DNA of 35,457 bases, from contig CAIOYH010000165.1 of NCBI GenBank assembly GCA_903862465.1, positions 1 through 35,457 on the forward strand. Reading direction: 5' to 3'. How positions within the stretch are numbered: the first letter of the stretch is position 1; the number at the start of each line of letters is the position of its first letter. The translations under genes and the position numbers were made by a program. Below are positions 1-8,521 of the stretch, in pieces. The notes beneath the pieces were generated by a model. That model was given only the letters and a program-made list of their open reading frames with translations, was not told the origin of the DNA and did not search any database. This DNA is from an uncultured bacterium. Its GTDB lineage: Bacteria; Bacteroidota; Bacteroidia; Bacteroidales; CAIWKO01.

Positions 1-324
1 ATTCCATCAATTCCATTTGCTCCGGCGGGCCCTATAGCCCCTTGAATACCTTGTGGACCGGCAGGACCCGTTAATCCTATTGGACCTTGTGGACCTACTG
101 CGCCATCTATTCCATCAATTCCATTTGCTCCTGCGGGCCCTATAGCCCCTTGAATACCTTGTGGACCGGCAGGACCCGTTAATCCTATTGGACCTTGTGG
201 ACCTACTGCGCCATCTATTCCATCAATTCCATTTGCTCCTGCGGGACCTACTGCCCCTTGAATGCCTTGCGGACCAGCAGGACCCGTTAATCCTATAGGA
301 CCTTGCGGACCTGTCAATCCTATT
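1..324. repeat. 108-bp tandem repeat inside the collagen-like gene
   Basis: Units begin at 1, 109 and 217 with ATTCCATCAATTCCATTTGC. Units 1 and 2 differ at one position only (base 24 of the unit, G against T), so 107 of 108 bases match. The third unit diverges progressively. In protein the unit is 12 Gly-X-Y triplets (36 residues), so gain or loss of a unit keeps the frame. The array continues past the left edge. Confidence 0.9.
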
Positions 325-935
325 GGGCCTGTTGGTCCCTGCGGACCAATCAATCCTATCGGACCTTGCGCGCCTGTTAATCCTAAAGGACCTTGTGGTC
401 CCGTTAATCCTATTGGGCCTGTTGGTCCCTGCGGACCAGTCAATCCTATCGGACCTTGTGCACCTGTTAATCCTATTGGACCTTGCGGACCTATAGAACC
501 ATCTATACCATCTATTCCATTTGCTCCAGCAGGTCCTATTGGTCCTTGTGGGCCTATAGCACCATTTATTCCATTAATTCCGTTAGCACCGGCAGGTCCT
601 TGTGGTCCAACAGGACCAGCAGGACCAATTGGTCCAACCGTTCCACCAACATCGCAAAGAGAAATCCATGTTAATGTACTTATCTCATAGAAAAACACAC
701 ATTTTAAGTCGGTATCATATACCAACAAACCATTAGCCGGATTTATTATGGCTAAACGTTGGGCAGTTTTAAGCCGAGGAATTAATACTCCTTTATCATT
801 TGCATCAACATCGAGTGCTGCAGAGGGATTCGGGTTTGCCCCTGTAGCATTGATCCCAACGTTGTTCTGAGCAAAATTGCTTTTACAAAGCAAAACAAGT
901 AAGAATACTATTAATATAAATTTATTTCCCTTCAT
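1..935 (-). CDS. Collagen-like Gly-X-Y repeat surface protein (C-terminus beyond window)
   Basis: The gene reads right to left from an ATG at 935 and leaves the window with no stop, so at least 311 residues are present. An N-terminal signal peptide ([22 protein letters not shown], shortened: hydrophobic core residues 6-16, ending SNFAQ) is followed by a segment of about 75 residues containing [16 protein letters not shown] and NGLLVYDT. From memory, such heads precede collagen-like or fibre-like regions in many Bacteroidota proteins. From about residue 98 onward the sequence is Gly-X-Y triplets ([16 protein letters not shown] and similar), the collagen triple-helix pattern. It starts 12 bases after the stop of the T9SS type B gene and has no promoter motif of its own in that gap, so co-transcription is likely. 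The distal part consists of 108-bp (36-residue) near-identical repeats. It is probably an exported fibrous surface protein; whether it ends in a sorting domain cannot be seen. The plus-strand frame across the repeats is an antisense shadow. Confidence 0.85.
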   Translation of the reverse strand, partial: MKGNKFILIVFLLVLLCKSNFAQNNVGINATGANPNPSAALDVDANDKGVLIPRLKTAQRLAIINPANGLLVYDTDLKCVFFYEISTLTWISLCDVGGTVGPIGPAGPVGPQGPAGANGINGINGAIGPQGPIGPAGANGIDGIDGSIGPQGPIGLTGAQGPIGLTGPQGPTGPIGLTGPQGPLGLTGAQGPIGLIGPQGPTGPIGLTGPQGPIGLTGPAGPQGIQGAVGPAGANGIDGIDGAVGPQGPIGLTGPAGPQGIQGAIGPAGANGIDGIDGAVGPQGPIGLTGPAGPQGIQGAIGPAGANGIDG

Positions 936-947
936 CTAAAATTGTCA

Positions 948-2249
948 TTATTGAATTAAAGTAACGATTCCATTATACTTATGTTGCATCCCATTACCAT
1001 CTTTTAAAAACATAATCCACGTATAAACACCTTGTGGGCAGATTTTTCCAGAGTTTCCAAAAGAACCATTCCAAGGTTTGTTAATATCATCTAAAACGTA
1101 AATTAATTGTCCCCAGCGATTATAAATATACATTGTAAAATTTAATTTGTCAAGATTATAGCCTATTGGAGCAAAAGTCTCGTTATGTCCATCAACATTG
1201 GGTGTAAATGCATTTGGGAAGAAAATTTCCCAATCAATAACTTCTCCAACCAAACACCAAGGTGCATAGAAATCACTTGGAGCCACATTATCTATCTTAA
1301 AAACTTTTTCAGTCGGATAGGAAGTCCCAACAGGTTTTAAATCGCCCCATGTTTGTTGTAGGGTGTTATACCGAATAGCTTTCATATCAACCTCATGCAA
1401 TCCATTGTTGCAGGATGGATTTAAATCTTGTTGCAAATAGTGTAATTGAATATTAACTTCAGGTTTTGTATTATAAATAGGATCAATATTCCAAAACCGA
1501 TCAGCCACAAACTCATAACCTCTATCCAATTTAATTACATCAGGAGGAACAGGATTGTTTTGACATCCAGTTGGATATGTTGCGAATCGAATAGAACCAG
1601 TTGGAGGAGCAGCCGAAGTTTTTGTTTCAACCGTTACAGCAAGATCGTCAGAATTTGAATTGCCACTCCCAAATGGTACTGTATATGAATTTAAGTTTGA
1701 TCCAATTTGCCAATCAACTTCGCCCAAACCTTCATATGTATTTGTTTCGCCGAAAATATAAGCGCTTATATGGTTTATTCCTATAGGATTTGGATTCAAA
1801 ATTTTGATTCGGTGGGTATTCAAGTCTAAGACAGCATTAACAAAAAGTGTATCATTTACCTTGCAGCCGGTAACATTTAAAGTCTTTTTCGAATTCTTTA
1901 TAATCAGGTTTTCAAATAAAGTAGGATGTGTTCCTTCGATGTACTGATTTAATAGACCATCCATTATAACATTTCCAACAAGACCTGCTCCAACAGAAAC
2001 TAAGACTTCGTTGTTTGCAACATTTACCCAATTTCGCCTTACAATAATATTTCCATCTAGATTTACAGTTCCATCAGTAACCCCGTCGTTTTTATTAATA
2101 TAGTTTCCCCCTATAACTACATTAGCTCCTTCACTAACTATTATCTTGCCACCATTGTTTACAACATTCTGCCCATTAGCACAATGCAAGGTGAATAGAA
2201 TAATAGAGAGACACAGGACAAATATTTTATCAAATAAATACATTTTCAT
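948..2249 (-). CDS. Secreted protein with T9SS type B (gliding-motility-associated) C-terminal domain
   Basis: This is a 433-residue protein with a signal peptide (hydrophobic residues about 8-24, ending HCANGQ). Residues 28-150 are rich in Asn, Gly and Val with repeated strand-like patterns (VVNNGGKIIVSEGANVVIGG), suggesting a beta-helix or beta-sandwich surface domain. The last 85 residues or so match the type B sorting domain known from gliding-motility-associated proteins: FFPNAFTPNVDGHNETF, then YNRWGQLIY, WNG and CPQGVYTW. Such domains direct passage through the type IX secretion system across the outer membrane. A second in-frame ATG lies two codons downstream (2243); either start retains the signal peptide. 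It is the first gene of a unit with the collagen-like gene. A promoter-like sequence lies 25 bases upstream. The biological role is unknown; adhesion or matrix is an inference from the architecture. Confidence 0.88.
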   Translation of the reverse strand: MKMYLFDKIFVLCLSIILFTLHCANGQNVVNNGGKIIVSEGANVVIGGNYINKNDGVTDGTVNLDGNIIVRRNWVNVANNEVLVSVGAGLVGNVIMDGLLNQYIEGTHPTLFENLIIKNSKKTLNVTGCKVNDTLFVNAVLDLNTHRIKILNPNPIGINHISAYIFGETNTYEGLGEVDWQIGSNLNSYTVPFGSGNSNSDDLAVTVETKTSAAPPTGSIRFATYPTGCQNNPVPPDVIKLDRGYEFVADRFWNIDPIYNTKPEVNIQLHYLQQDLNPSCNNGLHEVDMKAIRYNTLQQTWGDLKPVGTSYPTEKVFKIDNVAPSDFYAPWCLVGEVIDWEIFFPNAFTPNVDGHNETFAPIGYNLDKLNFTMYIYNRWGQLIYVLDDINKPWNGSFGNSGKICPQGVYTWIMFLKDGNGMQHKYNGIVTLIQ

Positions 2250-2274
2250 TTTAATTATTTATAAAAGGACGACA

Positions 2275-2307
2275 CAAAATTACAAAAAAATACGAGTTGA
2301 TAGCAAA
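2275..2307 (-). promoter_or_regulatory. Bacteroidota-type promoter for the type B protein/collagen-like unit
   Basis: On the minus strand TTTG (2304-2307) is followed after 21 bases by TAATTTTG (2275-2282), matching the Bacteroidota consensus TTTG, about 19-22 bases, TAnnTTTG. The start codon is 25 bases downstream. The upstream box lies directly beside the rpe stop codon. Confidence 0.6.
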
Positions 2308-2308
2308 G

Positions 2309-2965
2309 TTAATTAAAATTTTCTCTAAAATTATTAACAGATGCAATAATATCCGAATTTTTAAAAATGGCATTTCCTGCTACAATTATATCCGCACCCG
2401 CTTCTAAAATAGCATAAATATTGTCATTATCTATGCCTCCATCAACTTCTATAAGCGCATTTGAACACTTAGATGTAATAAGTTCTTTAGTTTTTTGAAT
2501 TCGAAGCAATGAATTTTGTATGAATTTCTGACCACCAAAACCAGGATTAACAGACATCACTAAAATCATATCGGAATCGGAAACTATTTCATCTAACAAA
2601 CTTATTGATGTGTGCGGATTTACAGCAACACCCGCCTTTACACCGAAATCTTTAATAAGATTTATGGTGCGATTTAAATGTAAACACGACTCAATATGTA
2701 CACTAATATAGCTTGGTTTGTAGGAAGCAAAACGCTCTATAAATTTGTCAGGATCAACAATCATTAGGTGAATATCAAGTGGTTTTTTTGCATATTTTAC
2801 TAAAGAGTCAATGATGGTAAATCCAAAGGAAATATTGGGGACGAAAACGCCATCCATGACATCAACATGAATAAAATCTGCTTTACTTTCATTAAGTAAT
2901 TCTATTTGTTCTTTTAATCTGCCAAAATCGGCAGAGAGTATTGATGGAGAAATAAAATGAGCCAT
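2309..2965 (-). CDS. rpe: Ribulose-phosphate 3-epimerase
   Basis: This 218-residue cytoplasmic enzyme interconverts D-ribulose 5-phosphate and D-xylulose 5-phosphate in the pentose phosphate pathway. All family signatures are present in order: SILSADFGRL near the start, HVDVMDGVFVPNISFG (metal- and proton-transfer residues His and Asp), HLMIVDP, VMSVNPGFGGQKF, EVDGGID and AGADIIVAGNAIF in the phosphate-binding end of the TIM barrel. Length is typical. It is the last gene of the rpsO-pnp-sigma-rpe cluster, 39 bases after the sigma-factor gene. A TATCTTTG motif upstream may give it its own promoter. From memory, sigma factor next to rpe is a recurring arrangement in Bacteroidota. Confidence 0.97.
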   Translation of the reverse strand: MAHFISPSILSADFGRLKEQIELLNESKADFIHVDVMDGVFVPNISFGFTIIDSLVKYAKKPLDIHLMIVDPDKFIERFASYKPSYISVHIESCLHLNRTINLIKDFGVKAGVAVNPHTSISLLDEIVSDSDMILVMSVNPGFGGQKFIQNSLLRIQKTKELITSKCSNALIEVDGGIDNDNIYAILEAGADIIVAGNAIFKNSDIIASVNNFRENFN

Positions 2966-2984
2966 GTTGAATCTATAATTTTTA

Positions 2985-2992
2985 CAAAGATA
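2985..2992 (-). promoter_or_regulatory. Possible -7 box for rpe
   Basis: TATCTTTG on the minus strand fits TAnnTTTG and lies 19 bases before the rpe ATG. No good TTG box is found 19-22 bases upstream, so this may be a weak internal promoter or chance. Confidence 0.35.
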
Positions 2993-3004
2993 GTAAAGCT
3001 TTTT

Positions 3005-3868
3005 TTATCCTAGATAATATTTTAGGTTTTTAGTTCTAGAGGATTGTTTTAATCGACGAATAGATCTGTCTTTTATTTGTCGAACACGTTCACGTGTTAA
3101 ATCAAATTTAGATGCGATTTCGTCGAGTGTGCATATGGGTTTGCCACTTAATCCATAAAAGAATCTGATAATTTCCGCTTCACGGACTGGCAAAGTAGTA
3201 ATGACTCTTTCAATATCAAAACGTAGAGAATCTAAAAGTAATCCTGTTTCAGGATCATCGTTTTGTTCACTAATGAGCATATCATACATTGTAATTTCTT
3301 CATCAGGAATAATAGGAGCATCCATAGAAACATGTTTTCCTGAATTCTTTAAGGAATCATTTACTTCTGTAATAGAAACATGCAGTATGTTCGCAATTTC
3401 ATCAGGATTAGGGTCTCGCTGATGTATTTGCTCAAAAGTATTATATGCCTTATTAATACGATTAAGTGTGCCGATTTTGTTCAATGGCAACCGCACAATG
3501 CGAGCTTGTTCAGCTATCGCTTGCAATATAGATTGCCGAATCCACCAAACAGCATAGGAAATAAATTTAAATCCTTTAGTTTCGTCAAATCTTTGAGCAG
3601 CTTTAATCAAACCCATATTTCCTTCATTAATTAAATCGGGTAAGCTCAAACCTTGGTTCTGGTATTGTTTTGCAACAGAAACCACGAAACGCAAATTTGC
3701 CTTTGTCAATTTGTCTAAGGCTGCTTGGTCTCCTTGACGTATGCGTTGTGCTAAAATTACTTCTTCGTCAGGACTGATAAGATTTACTTTACCAATTTCC
3801 TGAAGATACTTGTCTAACGATTCTGTTTCTCGGTTCGTTACTTGCTTGGCAATCTTTAGCTGTCTCAT
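3005..3868 (-). CDS. rpoD: Primary RNA polymerase sigma factor (sigma-70/RpoD family)
   Basis: This 287-residue protein directs RNA polymerase to housekeeping promoters. Order of regions: region 1.2 (residues 1-45, with [20 protein letters not shown]), region 2 (about 52-125, including [36 protein letters not shown] and the -10 recognition helix [17 protein letters not shown]), region 3 (about 127-205) and region 4 (about 222-280, with [19 protein letters not shown] forming the helix-turn-helix). It lacks the long acidic region 1.1 of E. coli RpoD, as is usual for Bacteroidota. I chose the ATG at 3868 (MRQLKI). The open frame extends to 3919, but that extension overlaps the terminator hairpin of pnp and would add a non-conserved 17-residue tail. 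The promoters noted in this window have the TAnnTTTG form recognised by this type of sigma factor. Confidence 0.96.
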   Translation of the reverse strand: MRQLKIAKQVTNRETESLDKYLQEIGKVNLISPDEEVILAQRIRQGDQAALDKLTKANLRFVVSVAKQYQNQGLSLPDLINEGNMGLIKAAQRFDETKGFKFISYAVWWIRQSILQAIAEQARIVRLPLNKIGTLNRINKAYNTFEQIHQRDPNPDEIANILHVSITEVNDSLKNSGKHVSMDAPIIPDEEITMYDMLISEQNDDPETGLLLDSLRFDIERVITTLPVREAEIIRFFYGLSGKPICTLDEIASKFDLTRERVRQIKDRSIRRLKQSSRTKNLKYYLG

Positions 3869-3886
3869 AACTATTATTTCTTTAAA

Positions 3887-3924
3887 ATAAAAAAGTGCCT
3901 TACGGGAATAATAAGACACTTTTT
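3887..3924 (-). terminator. Rho-independent terminator after pnp
   Basis: In minus-strand reading, AAAAAGTGTCTTA and TAAGGCACTTTTTT pair as a stem of about 13 bp (one G-U pair) around a 9-base loop, followed by a T-rich tract. It starts 35 bases after the pnp stop and ends about 20 bases before the sigma-factor ATG, so it may partly separate the two genes. Confidence 0.8.
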
Positions 3925-3958
3925 ACCTAAAAAAGGTTGCTTTGAGATAAAACTAAAT

Positions 3959-6082
3959 TTAACTTTGAGTAGGTTTGGGTAAAAGAACTCTACGAGATAA
4001 TTTTAATTTTCCGGTTTTTTTATCAACTTCAATAAGCTTAACTTGAACTTCATCGCCGATTTTAAATACTTTTTCAACATCATCGGTTCTTACCCAATCA
4101 ATTTCAGAGATGTGCAGTAAGCCGTCTTTGCCCGGTAGAATTTCGATAAAAGCACCAAAAGGTTGAATGTTGCGCACTTTACCTGTATATACTTCTCCAA
4201 CTTCAGGAACGGCAACTATCTTTTTAATCCAATTTAAAGCTTTATCAATAGATTCTTTATTACTTGAAGAAATATCAATAATACCAAATTCGCCTTGTTC
4301 TTCAATTATAATGGTTGACCCTGTTGAGTTTTGGATTTCTTGAATGATTTTTCCACCAGGTCCGATAACAGCTCCAATAAATTCTTTAGGAATTGTTATC
4401 TTCACAATTCTTGGAACATGAGGTTTGTAATCTTCTCTAGGTGTAGAAATAGTTTTTTCTATTTCATTTAATATATGTAAACGACCAAGACGAGCTTGAT
4501 TTAAAGCTTCGGATAAAATTTCATACGAAAGACCATCAACTTTTATATCCATTTGGCATGCCGTAATTCCATCTCTCGTACCGGTCACTTTAAAATCCAT
4601 ATCACCTAAATGATCTTCATCGCCTAAAATGTCAGATAAAATAGCGTATTTGCCACCTTTATCGGTAATCAATCCCATAGCAATTCCAGAAACAGGTTTT
4701 TTCAATTTAACGCCGGCATCCATAAGGGCAAGGGTTCCTGCACATACTGTTGCCATAGATGATGAACCGTTAGATTCAAGAATATCAGAAACAATACGAA
4801 CGGTGTAAGGATTTTCTTCTCCCCAAGGAATCATGTTCTTTAAAGACCTATGAGCCAAATTTCCATGTCCTACTTCTCTACGACCTGTGCCGCGCATCAT
4901 TTTTGCTTCACCCGTTGAAAAAGGAGGGAAATTATAATGTAGTAAAAACTTGTTCTTTCCTTCGAAGATAACACCATCAATAATTTGAGTGTCCATTTTG
5001 GTTCCGAGGGTAACTGTGGTAAGCGATTGTGTTTCTCCACGAGTAAAAATAGCAGAACCGTGAGCTGAAGGCAAATAATTAACTTCACTCCAAATAGGTC
5101 TGATTTCATCCAATTTACGTCCATCTAAACGGATTCTGTCATTTACAATCACTTTTCGTATGGCTTCTTTTTCAACCTGAAAGAAATAACGATTAATCAT
5201 CGATTTTTTTTCTGCACGTTCTTCTTCGGGCAATGTGTTGATGAAGTCTTCTTTGATTTTATCAAGAGCATTCATGCGTTCATGTTTTGCAGAAGCAGCA
5301 CATGCAATATCATATATTTTTTGGTAAGCAAATTCTCTAAGATTTTCTTTTACGGTATCATCATTCACTTCGTGACAATAAGTACGTTTGATTTTTGATT
5401 TTTCAACCATATCAGCCAATTCGAGTTGTGCACGGCATTGGATGCGGATAGTTTCATGAGCAAACTTTAAGGCTTCAGCTAAATCATTTTCTGAAACTTC
5501 TTTCAGTTCGCCTTCCACCATCATAATATTGTCCATTGAAGCAGCAACGATAATATCAATATCAGAACTTTGGATGTCAGTTGTACTTGGATTTACGACA
5601 AATTTTCCATCAATTCTGCCTACTCTTACTTCGGAAATAGGTCCATTGAAAGGAATATCTGAAACAGTTAATGCGGCCGAAGCAGCTAATCCTGCTAATG
5701 CGTCAGGCATACATTCTTTGTCGCCCGAAATTAATGTCACTAAAACTTGAGTTTCGGCATGATAATCATCCGGAAATAGTGGACGCAAAGCGCGGTCAAT
5801 TAATCGAGAGATTAAAATTTCATACTCTGATGCTCTTGCTTCACGTTTAAAAAAACCGCCCGGGAAACGACCTAAGGCTGCATATTTTTCTTGATAATCT
5901 ACTGATAATGGCATGAAGTCAACGTTTTCTCCTGCCTCTTTTCGGGATACTACGGTTGCTAAAAGCATAGTATCGCCCATTTTTACTACTACAGAACCAT
6001 CTGCTTGTTTGGCGAGTTTTCCTGTTTCAATTTCAATTATTCTTCCATCGCCAATGTCGAATGATTTTTTAATACCTTCCAT
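3959..6082 (-). CDS. pnp: Polyribonucleotide nucleotidyltransferase (PNPase)
   Basis: This 707-residue 3'-5' phosphorolytic exoribonuclease acts in mRNA decay in the cytoplasm. It has two RNase PH-like domains: the first in residues about 10-230 ([40 protein letters not shown]), the second about 320-550 ([46 protein letters not shown], and [20 protein letters not shown] with the catalytic acidic residues). A KH domain follows ([19 protein letters not shown] loop) and an S1 domain closes the protein ([28 protein letters not shown]). Length is typical. It lies 99 bases downstream of rpsO, the order seen in many bacteria. A hairpin terminator lies between rpsO and pnp and another follows pnp, so read-through or RNA processing probably sets its level. 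Confidence 0.98.
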   Translation of the reverse strand: MEGIKKSFDIGDGRIIEIETGKLAKQADGSVVVKMGDTMLLATVVSRKEAGENVDFMPLSVDYQEKYAALGRFPGGFFKREARASEYEILISRLIDRALRPLFPDDYHAETQVLVTLISGDKECMPDALAGLAASAALTVSDIPFNGPISEVRVGRIDGKFVVNPSTTDIQSSDIDIIVAASMDNIMMVEGELKEVSENDLAEALKFAHETIRIQCRAQLELADMVEKSKIKRTYCHEVNDDTVKENLREFAYQKIYDIACAASAKHERMNALDKIKEDFINTLPEEERAEKKSMINRYFFQVEKEAIRKVIVNDRIRLDGRKLDEIRPIWSEVNYLPSAHGSAIFTRGETQSLTTVTLGTKMDTQIIDGVIFEGKNKFLLHYNFPPFSTGEAKMMRGTGRREVGHGNLAHRSLKNMIPWGEENPYTVRIVSDILESNGSSSMATVCAGTLALMDAGVKLKKPVSGIAMGLITDKGGKYAILSDILGDEDHLGDMDFKVTGTRDGITACQMDIKVDGLSYEILSEALNQARLGRLHILNEIEKTISTPREDYKPHVPRIVKITIPKEFIGAVIGPGGKIIQEIQNSTGSTIIIEEQGEFGIIDISSSNKESIDKALNWIKKIVAVPEVGEVYTGKVRNIQPFGAFIEILPGKDGLLHISEIDWVRTDDVEKVFKIGDEVQVKLIEVDKKTGKLKLSRRVLLPKPTQS

Positions 6083-6133
6083 AATGTTCTTTTTATTTTT
6101 TTTATATACCTCTTTATTAATTCGATTTTAAAT

Positions 6134-6156
6134 AAAAAAAGGCAATTCGCATTGCC
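6134..6156 (-). terminator. Rho-independent terminator/attenuator between rpsO and pnp
   Basis: In minus-strand reading GGCAAT-GCGA-ATTGCC forms a perfect 6-bp stem closed by a GNRA-type tetraloop and is followed by seven T residues. It lies 26 bases after the rpsO stop. Partial termination here would uncouple rpsO from pnp. Confidence 0.8.
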
Positions 6157-6181
6157 TCCTTTATAGTATTTTCGAGAAAAA

Positions 6182-6451
6182 TTACTTTCTAAGATTGAGT
6201 TTCTTAATAATATTTCTGTAACGTTCGATGTCTCGTTCTTTCAAATAATCGAGCAAACGTCTTCTTTTACCAACTAATCTTACTAAAGATCTGCGGGTAA
6301 AACTGTCTTTCTTATTTGCCTTCAAATGACCTGTTAGATGCTGAATTCTAAAGGTAAATAAGGAGATTTGTCCTTCTGAGGAACCTGTATCAAATTCGGA
6401 TTTTCCGTACTCTTTGAAAATGTCTTTTTTTACTTCACTGGTTAAATACAT
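6182..6451 (-). CDS. rpsO: 30S ribosomal protein S15
   Basis: This 89-residue small-subunit protein binds 16S rRNA early in assembly of the 30S platform. The family pattern is complete: MYLTSEVKKDIFKEYG, DTGSSEGQISLFTFRI, LTGHLKANKKDSFTRRSL and LVGKRRRLLDYLKERDIERY. Length matches the family exactly. First gene of the rpsO-pnp pair, with a TAnnTTTG promoter motif 27 bases before the ATG. In E. coli S15 represses its own translation; nothing in this leader shows whether that holds here. Confidence 0.98.
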   Translation of the reverse strand: MYLTSEVKKDIFKEYGKSEFDTGSSEGQISLFTFRIQHLTGHLKANKKDSFTRRSLVRLVGKRRRLLDYLKERDIERYRNIIKKLNLRK

Positions 6452-6477
6452 AATTACATCTTTGTTAAAATGGAGTG

Positions 6478-6485
6478 CAAAAGTA
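6478..6485 (-). promoter_or_regulatory. Promoter -7 box for rpsO
   Basis: TACTTTTG on the minus strand fits TAnnTTTG and is 26 bases before the ATG. The -33 region is AT-rich without a clear TTTG at the expected spacing. Confidence 0.5.
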
Positions 6486-6515
6486 CTAATAATTTTTAAT
6501 ATTCCGCATTTTTAT

Positions 6516-6534
6516 AAAAAAAAAGTTTTTTTTT
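6516..6534. repeat. A9-G-T9 palindrome between the lipoprotein gene and rpsO
   Basis: Nine A, one G and nine T form a perfect inverted repeat 4 bases after the lipoprotein stop. It could act as a weak terminator for the lipoprotein gene or as an AT-rich upstream element for the rpsO promoter. It lacks the GC-rich stem of a classical terminator. Confidence 0.4.
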
Positions 6535-6538
6535 GTTC

Positions 6539-7555
6539 TTACTTGAACCCTAATAGGGACGTATATTCTCCATTGATAAGCTTGGTGACAGAATAGGACG
6601 ATAATCTATAGGAGTATTTTTTTGTGTATCGGCAGGAGAAAATTCCGATACCATTTGTTACATTCGTATATGAAGGACGTTCCTGAATTATAGATCCGGA
6701 GGCTGAATTCAAATCAATATAAATACTCAAATCATCGCCACCGGCAGAAATCATGAAGTCAACATTGCCGATAATTCTATCTACAGCGGGGTTCACTGCA
6801 ATTTTTGATTGTATGGTTCTGAAAAAGCTTTCCCCATTATAACTTGCTATGAGTTCTTCACCGCCCTCAGATGTGGAAGCTTTTACGGAATTCAAATTCC
6901 AATCTATATATTTATCTGCCGTTGTGTCAAGTGTAGCTTTATCCACTTCTCTATAATGAAAGCGAAATAGCGGTTCAAATATTTTAGAGTTTTTGCTCGA
7001 TATCCATTTTGCTTCTCCCGTGGTGTTATAGACTCCATTTGGTGATACAAATCCTATTTGTGGGTTAAGAGGGTTATAAGTAGGATCTTTAACGGTAAAA
7101 TCATACACCATGGCTGTGGTTGCATTAGTTTTTACCCCTGTGTTATTATTTGTAATATTTATTTTATAGGTATTCTTTGAATTGAGAAGCGGCACAGGTT
7201 TAAACATATATATTTCCTGATTGGGGGAATAAAAGATGCCACTATCTTTATTGGAAACATACGTTTTTTGAAGGACAAAAGTTCTAGAAAGGATTCCATT
7301 GGAGTTTCGTTCTTCAACAGTAACGCTTATATCATCGCCCCACGAACTTAATGACGGGTCTTGCGCCATGTCGTAAGCGCTGCTTTCGCCTAAAAAGGCT
7401 TTTGTTATCTTGACATATTGCGTGGAATCTGCCTGATTGAGCAAGCCATACACCACGGCGATGTCTTTGGCAGGAGCATTGATGTCAAACTTGGTGGTAC
7501 AGCCCACGCATGCTAAAAGGCTTATTAAAATGGTAGAAAAAAGAAACGATTTCAT
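6539..7555 (-). CDS. Predicted lipoprotein of unknown function
   Basis: This 338-residue protein has an N-terminal export signal and a lipobox (ISLLACVGC). Cys16, in LLAC, is the best lipidation site; Cys19 is the alternative. The rest is Asn-, Ser- and Thr-rich with beta-strand-like alternation and no recognised catalytic motif. Features such as YVKITKAFL near the start and TNGIGIFSCRYTKK near the end recall families of Bacteroidota outer-membrane lipoproteins (for example DUF4249-like proteins encoded near TonB-dependent receptors), but no receptor gene is adjacent and I give this only as a weak resemblance. It is a single-gene unit: rpsO lies downstream with its own promoter, and panB is divergent upstream. 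A good Bacteroidota promoter precedes it. Confidence 0.75.
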   Translation of the reverse strand: MKSFLFSTILISLLACVGCTTKFDINAPAKDIAVVYGLLNQADSTQYVKITKAFLGESSAYDMAQDPSLSSWGDDISVTVEERNSNGILSRTFVLQKTYVSNKDSGIFYSPNQEIYMFKPVPLLNSKNTYKINITNNNTGVKTNATTAMVYDFTVKDPTYNPLNPQIGFVSPNGVYNTTGEAKWISSKNSKIFEPLFRFHYREVDKATLDTTADKYIDWNLNSVKASTSEGGEELIASYNGESFFRTIQSKIAVNPAVDRIIGNVDFMISAGGDDLSIYIDLNSASGSIIQERPSYTNVTNGIGIFSCRYTKKYSYRLSSYSVTKLINGEYTSLLGFK

Positions 7556-7574
7556 TATATTATTTTAGATGCCA

Positions 7575-7608
7575 CAAAAGTATGAAATATATTTTACATC
7601 CATACAAA
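7575..7608 (-). promoter_or_regulatory. Bacteroidota-type promoter for the lipoprotein gene
   Basis: On the minus strand TTTG (7605-7608), 22 bases, then TACTTTTG (7575-7582), 19 bases before the ATG. Both boxes fit the phylum consensus. Confidence 0.6.
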
Positions 7609-7673
7609 AATTCATTCAATTAAAAATTCTTCAAAAAAAAACTAAAAATGTCATGATTTATTGTTTGATTTGA

Positions 7674-7681
7674 TACCTTTG
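7674..7681 (+). promoter_or_regulatory. Promoter -7 box for panB-rluA
   Basis: TACCTTTG fits TAnnTTTG and lies 19 bases before the panB ATG, implying a leader of about a dozen bases. No TTG is present at the usual upstream spacing, so the -33 box is weak. Confidence 0.5.
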
Positions 7682-7700
7682 CGCAAAAAATTATAATGTC

Positions 7701-8519
7701 ATGATTTCTGAACCTGGAAAAATATCGAAAATTACTACGCATGTGTTGCATGAAATGAAACATCGCGGTAGAAAAATTGCCATGCTAACGGCTTATGATT
7801 ACTCCTTTGCAAAGATTTTGGATGCTGCCGAAATTGACGTGATTTTGGTAGGCGATTCTGCTTCCAACGTGATGGCGGGGCATACTTCTACCTTGCCGAT
7901 TACGCTCAATCAGATGATTTATCATGCCACTTCGGTGATGCGGGGCGTTAGTCGCGCTTTGGTGGTGGTGGATATGCCTTTCGGCACGTATCAAGGCAAT
8001 TCGAAGAATGCTTTGTTTTCTGCCATTCGTATTATGAAAGAATCAGGTGCGGACGCCATTAAAATGGAAGGTGGACGGGAGATACTCGAGTCGGTTGACC
8101 GTATTTTATCCGCAGGAATTCCTGTGATGGGACATTTGGGGCTTACGCCGCAATCTATCCATAAGTTTGGAACCTACGTGGTGAGAGCTACTGAAGAAAA
8201 AGAAGCCCTGAAATTGGTTGAAGATGCACGTTTGTTAGATGAAGCGGGCTGTTTCGGCATCGTGTTGGAAAAAATTCCTGCTAAGTTAGCCACAGAAGTC
8301 ACCAAGGAAGTGAAAGCAATCACTATTGGCATCGGTGCCGGTGGTGGAACGGACGGACAGGTATTGGTGTTGCACGATATGTTGGGGATTAATACCGACT
8401 TTTCGCCTCGCTTTTTGCGTCGTTATCACAATCTTCATGAAGAAGTGAGCAAAGCCGTAATTTCATACATACATGATGTGAAGGCGAATGATTTTCCGAA
8501 TGAAAAAGAGCAATACTAA
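7701..8519 (+). CDS. panB: 3-methyl-2-oxobutanoate hydroxymethyltransferase
   Basis: This 272-residue cytoplasmic enzyme transfers a hydroxymethyl group from 5,10-methylenetetrahydrofolate to 2-oxoisovalerate, giving ketopantoate, the first committed step to pantothenate and coenzyme A. Family motifs: [12 protein letters not shown] near residue 30, [15 protein letters not shown] with the metal-binding Asp, [30 protein letters not shown] with the catalytic Glu, and [18 protein letters not shown]. An upstream ATG at 7696 is out of frame and meets a stop at once, so 7701 is the start. The rluA-type gene starts 2 bases after its stop, indicating an operon. Confidence 0.97.
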   Translation: MISEPGKISKITTHVLHEMKHRGRKIAMLTAYDYSFAKILDAAEIDVILVGDSASNVMAGHTSTLPITLNQMIYHATSVMRGVSRALVVVDMPFGTYQGNSKNALFSAIRIMKESGADAIKMEGGREILESVDRILSAGIPVMGHLGLTPQSIHKFGTYVVRATEEKEALKLVEDARLLDEAGCFGIVLEKIPAKLATEVTKEVKAITIGIGAGGGTDGQVLVLHDMLGINTDFSPRFLRRYHNLHEEVSKAVISYIHDVKANDFPNEKEQY

Positions 8520-8521
8520 GG

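Noticed and set aside
262-690. Plus-strand Pro/Cys/Gly-rich open frame of 142 codons
   Set aside because: It is the antisense of the Gly-X-Y coding repeats on the minus strand, which have a signal peptide and a full N-terminal domain.
3869-3919. N-terminal extension of the sigma factor
   Set aside because: It overlaps the pnp terminator hairpin and is not part of the conserved sigma-factor start.
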